A stretch of 64,000 nucleotides of DNA from JBGTIS01 sp041745535 (lineage in GTDB: Bacteria; Bacteroidota; Bacteroidia; Cytophagales; Cyclobacteriaceae). A program made the position numbers and the translations under genes. The stretch is from NCBI GenBank assembly GCA_041745535.1, contig JBGTIS010000054.1, positions 1 to 64,000 on the forward strand, read 5' to 3'. This document shows positions 60,194 to 64,000 of this stretch, in pieces (the stretch's first letter is position 1; each line of letters opens with the position of its first letter). The notes below the pieces were generated by a model. It did no database searches. It saw only the letters and a program-made list of their open reading frames with translations, and had not been told where the DNA came from.

Positions 60194-60838
60194 TTATTTA
60201 ATTGTAAAAGTTAATGCCAAACCCACGCTGGTGGCCATGGCAGGCCCAAAATCTGGCTGGATAATAGCCGGTTTGAAGTTAAAACTAAGATCTTCATTAA
60301 CTTCAAATTCTTTCAGATGCGCGTCTACAATGGCATCTACAATATTAAGCCCATACAAGGCCGCCATAATGATAATAAAAAAATCGCGGTCGCGGCGACT
60401 ACTTTCTACCGCCCTTGGTAGACTGTTTAGATTAAGACCAGGAATACCACTGAATGGATTTTCCTCAGGCAACTGCCGTGCAACCGCGATATTAGCGTTT
60501 CGGTAAATATTGTAATTATCGTTTAATACACTGATGCCATACCCAATTACGATAGCCGCCCCATAAATGATAGGGATTTTCCAGTATTTACCATTATACG
60601 CCTGACCTAGCCCCGGTAATACGGCAGAATACAAACCTGCCCGCTCCGGTGAATGGCCTGCTGTTTTAGATTGAAAAGTGATGGTATCAGGAGCATTTTC
60701 ACCCGGAATGCCAACCCTTACTGGTATATGGTTGGTTTCAGAAGGTTTCTGACGGGTGGTATCAGCATTGTTATTTTCCTGGGCAAAAAGGCTGAAAGCG
60801 GTTAGCCCCAAAATCAGGCTTAGGAAAATTCGTTTCAT
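60194..60838 (-). CDS. DUF5683 membrane-associated protein (214 aa)
   Basis: Signal peptide (about 1-19, LFAQ), a linker, then the DUF5683 core with RAGLYSAVLPGLGQAYNGKYWKIPIIYGAAIVIGYGI (about 66-102) carrying hydrophobic helices. The RRDRDFFIIIMAALYGLNIVDAIVDAHL segment is conserved in this family. Its position between parB and dapB is standard in Bacteroidota, but the role is unknown. It overlaps the end of parB by one base. Confidence 0.85.
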   Translation of the reverse strand: MKRIFLSLILGLTAFSLFAQENNNADTTRQKPSETNHIPVRVGIPGENAPDTITFQSKTAGHSPERAGLYSAVLPGLGQAYNGKYWKIPIIYGAAIVIGYGISVLNDNYNIYRNANIAVARQLPEENPFSGIPGLNLNSLPRAVESSRRDRDFFIIIMAALYGLNIVDAIVDAHLKEFEVNEDLSFNFKPAIIQPDFGPAMATSVGLALTFTIK

Positions 60839-61752
60839 TACAAATCTAATAATTCCAAAATTCTGTTCAGGTCGTCGGCAGAAACGTAAGGAATTCTGAT
60901 TTCTCCTTTATTCCGCGCGTTATTTCGAACCATTACTTTGGTGCCGAAATGAGACGACAACCTGTTTTGCAGTTGCTTGATCTGGTAAACATTTTCAGCG
61001 GTATCTTCATTATCTTTTGTTGTGTTTTTGGGTTTTTTGCCCAGGTTTCGAACCAGTTCCTCTACTTTTCGAACAGAGAGGTCGTTTTTTATGGTAGACT
61101 CGAAAATATATAATTGCTGGTCGATGCTCTCCACATTAATAATAGCCCGGGCATGTCCCATCGAGATCTGATTATCCCGGAGTGCTCCCTGTATTTTAGG
61201 CGGTAATTTCAATAGCCGCAGGTAATTGTTCACCGTAGTGCGGTTTTTGCCCACACGCTCCCCCAATTGTTCCTGTTTCAGGTCGCATTCGGAAATCAGT
61301 CGCTGATAACTTTGCGCGATTTCCATGGAGTTCAGGTTTTCGCGCTGAATGTTTTCAATCAGGGCCATTTCCAGCATTTGCTGGTCGTTGGCGGTGCGGA
61401 CATAGGCCGGAATTTCATGCAAACCCGCGATTCGGGAAGCCTGTACCCGTCGCTCTCCTGAAATTAACTGAAACTGACCACCACCTATTGACCTCACCGT
61501 GATAGGCTGTATAATACCCTGTGTTTTAATAGAATCGGCCAGTTCTTCCAAAGCTTCACGATCGAAGTGGCTTCGGGGTTGGTAGGGGTTTACCTCAACT
61601 TTGGATAAGGGAATATTAAAAATCGTATTAACTACAGTTCTGCTTTTAGCCTTTTCCGGACTTATATCTGAATCGTCAAGAAGCGCGCTCAGTCCTCTAC
61701 CCAAAACAGTTTTCTTTTTAGTGGCTGGTATTTTTCTGTTTTCCATACTCAT
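60838..61752 (-). CDS. parB: Chromosome-partitioning protein ParB
   Basis: A CTP-binding clamp that spreads from parS and guides origin segregation. At 304 residues it has the NPYQPRSHFD box (about 57-66), the CTP-site GERRVQASRIAG (about 99-110), MALIENIQRENLNSMEIAQSY, a helix-turn-helix (LGERVGKNRTTVNNYLRLLKLP) and a C-terminal dimerisation segment. It is 6 bp after parA in the same operon. I found no exact parS-like palindrome in this window. Confidence 0.94.
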   Translation of the reverse strand: MSMENRKIPATKKKTVLGRGLSALLDDSDISPEKAKSRTVVNTIFNIPLSKVEVNPYQPRSHFDREALEELADSIKTQGIIQPITVRSIGGGQFQLISGERRVQASRIAGLHEIPAYVRTANDQQMLEMALIENIQRENLNSMEIAQSYQRLISECDLKQEQLGERVGKNRTTVNNYLRLLKLPPKIQGALRDNQISMGHARAIINVESIDQQLYIFESTIKNDLSVRKVEELVRNLGKKPKNTTKDNEDTAENVYQIKQLQNRLSSHFGTKVMVRNNARNKGEIRIPYVSADDLNRILELLDL

Positions 61753-61758
61753 TTACGT

Positions 61759-62529
61759 TTAAGCTAATCCGTTTCTTTCCAAAATTTCCTGTGCTAAGTT
61801 GATATAGCTGATCGATCCTTTACTGTCCGCGTCATAGGCAATGGCTGGTAAACCATAACTGGGCGATTCGCTTAGCTTGATATTACGGGGTACTACTGTT
61901 TTAAAAACTATATGTTGAAAATGAGAGTTCACTTCTTCCACTACCTGATTGGAAAGCCGCAGGCGCATATCATACATGGTGAGCAAAATACCCTCTATTT
62001 CCAGGTTCATATTCAAACGGGTTTGAATAATTTTGATAGTATTCAGTAGCTTGCCCAATCCTTCCAGGGCATAATATTCGCATTGTACCGGAATAATTAC
62101 CGAATCGGATGCGGTTAAGGCATTAATGGTAATTAAACCCAGAGAAGGAGAACAGTCTACAATAATAAAATCGTATTGATCTTTAATTTCGGCAAGCGCG
62201 ATTCGCATTTTTTCTTCACGTTCTTCCAGGTTTACCATTTCCACTTCGGCGCCTACCAAGTCAATATGTGAAGGGATCAGGTCCAGAAACTCAATTTCAG
62301 TTTTCCTGATAATGCTTTTTACATCAATGCCGTCTACCATGCACTCGTAAATGCTGTTTTCTACTTCTTTCGGATTTACGCCCATGCCTGATGTGGCATT
62401 TGCCTGGGGATCTGCGTCAACCACCAGTGTGTTGTATTCCAGCGCCGCGAAACTGGCCGCCAGATTGATCGCACTGGTTGTTTTCCCTACGCCTCCTTTC
62501 TGATTAGCAATTGCGATTATTTTCCCCAT
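61759..62529 (-). CDS. parA: Chromosome-partitioning ATPase ParA/Soj
   Basis: A Walker-type cytoskeletal ATPase that works with ParB. The deviant Walker A is NQKGGVGKTTSAINLA (about 8-23) with the signature Lys, A' is VVDADPQANATSG, and Walker B is FIIVDCSPSLGLITINAL. At 256 residues it is the chromosomal Soj type without an N-terminal HTH. It heads the operon parA-parB-DUF5683-dapB-lepB. Its promoter lies in 62530-62600. Confidence 0.95.
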   Translation of the reverse strand: MGKIIAIANQKGGVGKTTSAINLAASFAALEYNTLVVDADPQANATSGMGVNPKEVENSIYECMVDGIDVKSIIRKTEIEFLDLIPSHIDLVGAEVEMVNLEEREEKMRIALAEIKDQYDFIIVDCSPSLGLITINALTASDSVIIPVQCEYYALEGLGKLLNTIKIIQTRLNMNLEIEGILLTMYDMRLRLSNQVVEEVNSHFQHIVFKTVVPRNIKLSESPSYGLPAIAYDADSKGSISYINLAQEILERNGLA

Positions 62530-62959
62530 ATTATTTATTATTCATTTTGAAAGGCCAGCTAAAAGTTTGGAATAAGATTTAAATTACAAATGGTTTTATC
62601 CAAAATATTTCAAAGCAATTTTTATCATCCTTGGTCGCCATGTCGCAAACGGCGCGTCGCGGTTTCATCTCCTATTTATGAAAAAACTACATATTTCACA
62701 GTGCTGGGCGTTTGATGCTGTTTAAGGACAGCCACAAATATAAAAGTTTAATATAAATATCTTATACAAAATTTAAGTAATCTGAAAAACAGGCCTACTT
62801 TCCATTTAAGGTGAGAAAAATAGCATTTGATAGTATAAAAATCATAGTAATTGCCATAGAAATTTTTAAATAAGGTATAATAGCTGGAAAAGTTTGATGA
62901 AACTTATAATCTTACTTAATTTTATCGCCTTGATAAAAAAAAATAAAGATTTTGAACCT
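62530..62959. other. Divergent intergenic region before the PfkB kinase
   Basis: No gene seen. It holds the parA promoter and that of the PfkB gene. A short G+C-rich patch (about 62640-62670) contrasts with A+T-rich surroundings. I saw no parS match. Confidence 0.45.
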
Positions 62960-63883
62960 ATGAGCTTATTAGTGGTAGGGTCTGTGGCGTTTGATGCCAT
63001 AGAAACCCCTTTTGGAAAAACAGATAAAATTATTGGTGGGTCTGGTACCTATATTTCATTAGCAGCTTCTTACTTTTCTAAAAAAGTAAATGTCGTGGCT
63101 GTGGTGGGCGGCGATTTTGCCTCTTCTGATATTAATTTGTTGCGGGAACACGGAATTAATACGGAAGGGCTACAGGTGAAACAGGGCGAAAAGTCATTTT
63201 TCTGGTCGGGCCGATACCATAACGACCTGAACACCCGTGATACTTTGGTTACCGACCTGAATGTGTTGGCTAATTTTGACCCTGTTATTCCGGAAACCTA
63301 CCAGGATTGTAGATACCTGATGCTGGGCAATTTAACCCCTTCGGTACAAAAACTTGTTATTGAACGCCTTAATAAGCGCCCTAAGCTGGTAGTAATGGAT
63401 ACCATGAACTTCTGGATGGAACCCCAGTTTAAAGATACCCTGATGGAGGTATTGGGTATGGTAGATGTACTGTCGCTGAACGACGAAGAAGCCCGGCAGC
63501 TTTCCAGCGAATATTCACTGCTGAAAGCTTCTGAAAAGATTCGGAAAATGGGACCCAAAATAGTGATCATAAAAAAAGGAGAGCACGGCGCTTTGCTCTT
63601 TGGCGAGGACCAGATATTTTTTGCGCCTGCCTTACCGCTGTACGAGGTATTTGACCCAACTGGGGCCGGCGATACCTTTGCTGGCGGCTTTATTGGTTAC
63701 CTGGCCAGTACCGATGATATTTCTTTTGAAAATATGAAAAGGGCTGTAATTTATGGTTCTGCCCTGGCCTCTTTCTGTGTGGAAAAGTTTGGAGCCGAAC
63801 GCGTTGTGAATCTTACCGAGAAGGATTTGGAAGACCGGGTGCAGGAATTTATCGACCTGGTACAGTTCGAAATCAGCTATTAA
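62960..63883 (+). CDS. PfkB-family carbohydrate kinase (ribokinase-like)
   Basis: Phosphorylates a sugar or nucleoside in the cytoplasm. The N-terminal strand SLLVVGSVAFDAIETPFG is followed by the GGSGTYISLAASYF substrate loop. The C-terminal PfkB signature DPTGAGDTFAGGF (about residues 231-243) holds the catalytic Asp. I start at 62960 (MSLLVVG), since the 22 residues upstream (MMKLIILLN...) are outside the family and rich in Lys and Leu. Length 307 suits the family. The specific sugar cannot be told. It is divergent from parA. Confidence 0.88.
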   Translation: MSLLVVGSVAFDAIETPFGKTDKIIGGSGTYISLAASYFSKKVNVVAVVGGDFASSDINLLREHGINTEGLQVKQGEKSFFWSGRYHNDLNTRDTLVTDLNVLANFDPVIPETYQDCRYLMLGNLTPSVQKLVIERLNKRPKLVVMDTMNFWMEPQFKDTLMEVLGMVDVLSLNDEEARQLSSEYSLLKASEKIRKMGPKIVIIKKGEHGALLFGEDQIFFAPALPLYEVFDPTGAGDTFAGGFIGYLASTDDISFENMKRAVIYGSALASFCVEKFGAERVVNLTEKDLEDRVQEFIDLVQFEISY

Positions 63884-64000
63884 AACTACTAGCAAATAGG
63901 TGAGAAATTTAACGTGTTTTAGTTATTACCCGAACCCTGTTTCGTATTGAAATATCTTGCTAAGGTATTTTATGAAATTTGCTTAGTTTTTTTTAATTTA

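Noticed and set aside
62530..62959. parS site near parAB
   Set aside because: No match to the GTTTCACGTGAAAC-type palindrome was found here or beside the operon by eye.

Overview
The window looks like chromosome from a gliding-type Bacteroidota, most likely order Cytophagales. Grounds: a 2399-residue SprA (type IX secretion translocon), several TonB-dependent receptors, FtsX/MacB-type permeases with a GIN-domain protein between them, bacterial GH3 and DUF5683 proteins, and promoters of the Bacteroidota form TTTG-N18/19-TANNTTTG. Most genes are about 43-47 percent G+C by eye. A few patches are clearly richer in A+T.

Layout. 0-6.2 kb: a 43-bp tandem repeat at the left edge, then two paralogous ABC permeases flanking a GIN-domain protein. 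6.2-11 kb: an accessory region with a frameshifted transposase remnant, a DUF2490 barrel protein, a HipBST-like operon whose toxin gene has lost its 5' part, a small exported-protein gene with a poly-A frameshift, and an A+T-rich orphan gene with a zinc ribbon and a nuclease-like core. It ends at two identical tRNA-Lys(TTT) genes. 11-24.7 kb: a TPR/SH3 protein, hflX, an M28 peptidase, ppa, a long palindromic intergenic element, YpdA, an SDR, a holin-like protein, a GH13 amylase lipoprotein, fba and TauE/SafE.

24.7-40 kb: a BtuB-like receptor, an EF-hand protein, a tandem Usp protein, an aminotransferase, dcd, a HEAT-like protein, the scar of a deleted outer-membrane protein gene, and a ZnuD-like receptor with a lipoprotein and a small Cys/His-bearing membrane protein. 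Then come a DksA/TraR-like protein, scpB, GH3 and lptB. 40-64 kb is mainly core: folC-trmB, sprA downstream of ruvA, a TPR-SpoIIE phosphatase, a ring-cleaving dioxygenase, leuS, and the operon parA-parB-DUF5683-dapB-lepB, ending with a PfkB-family kinase.

The genes link cell-envelope work (SprA, LptB, LepB, receptors, lipoproteins) with chromosome segregation (ParAB, ScpB) and translation (HflX, TrmB, LeuS, tRNA-Lys). I found no clear new multi-gene system. The observations most worth following are: an A+T-rich segment inside leuS that coincides with the leucine-specific domain; the HipBST-like operon with three operators spaced 40-41 bp and a truncated toxin, next to an orphan nuclease-like gene; a transcription terminator for fba that lies inside the lipoprotein signal sequence of the next gene; a cytoplasmic protein with paired canonical EF-hands; and a 27-bp operator-like palindrome upstream of the dioxygenase gene.
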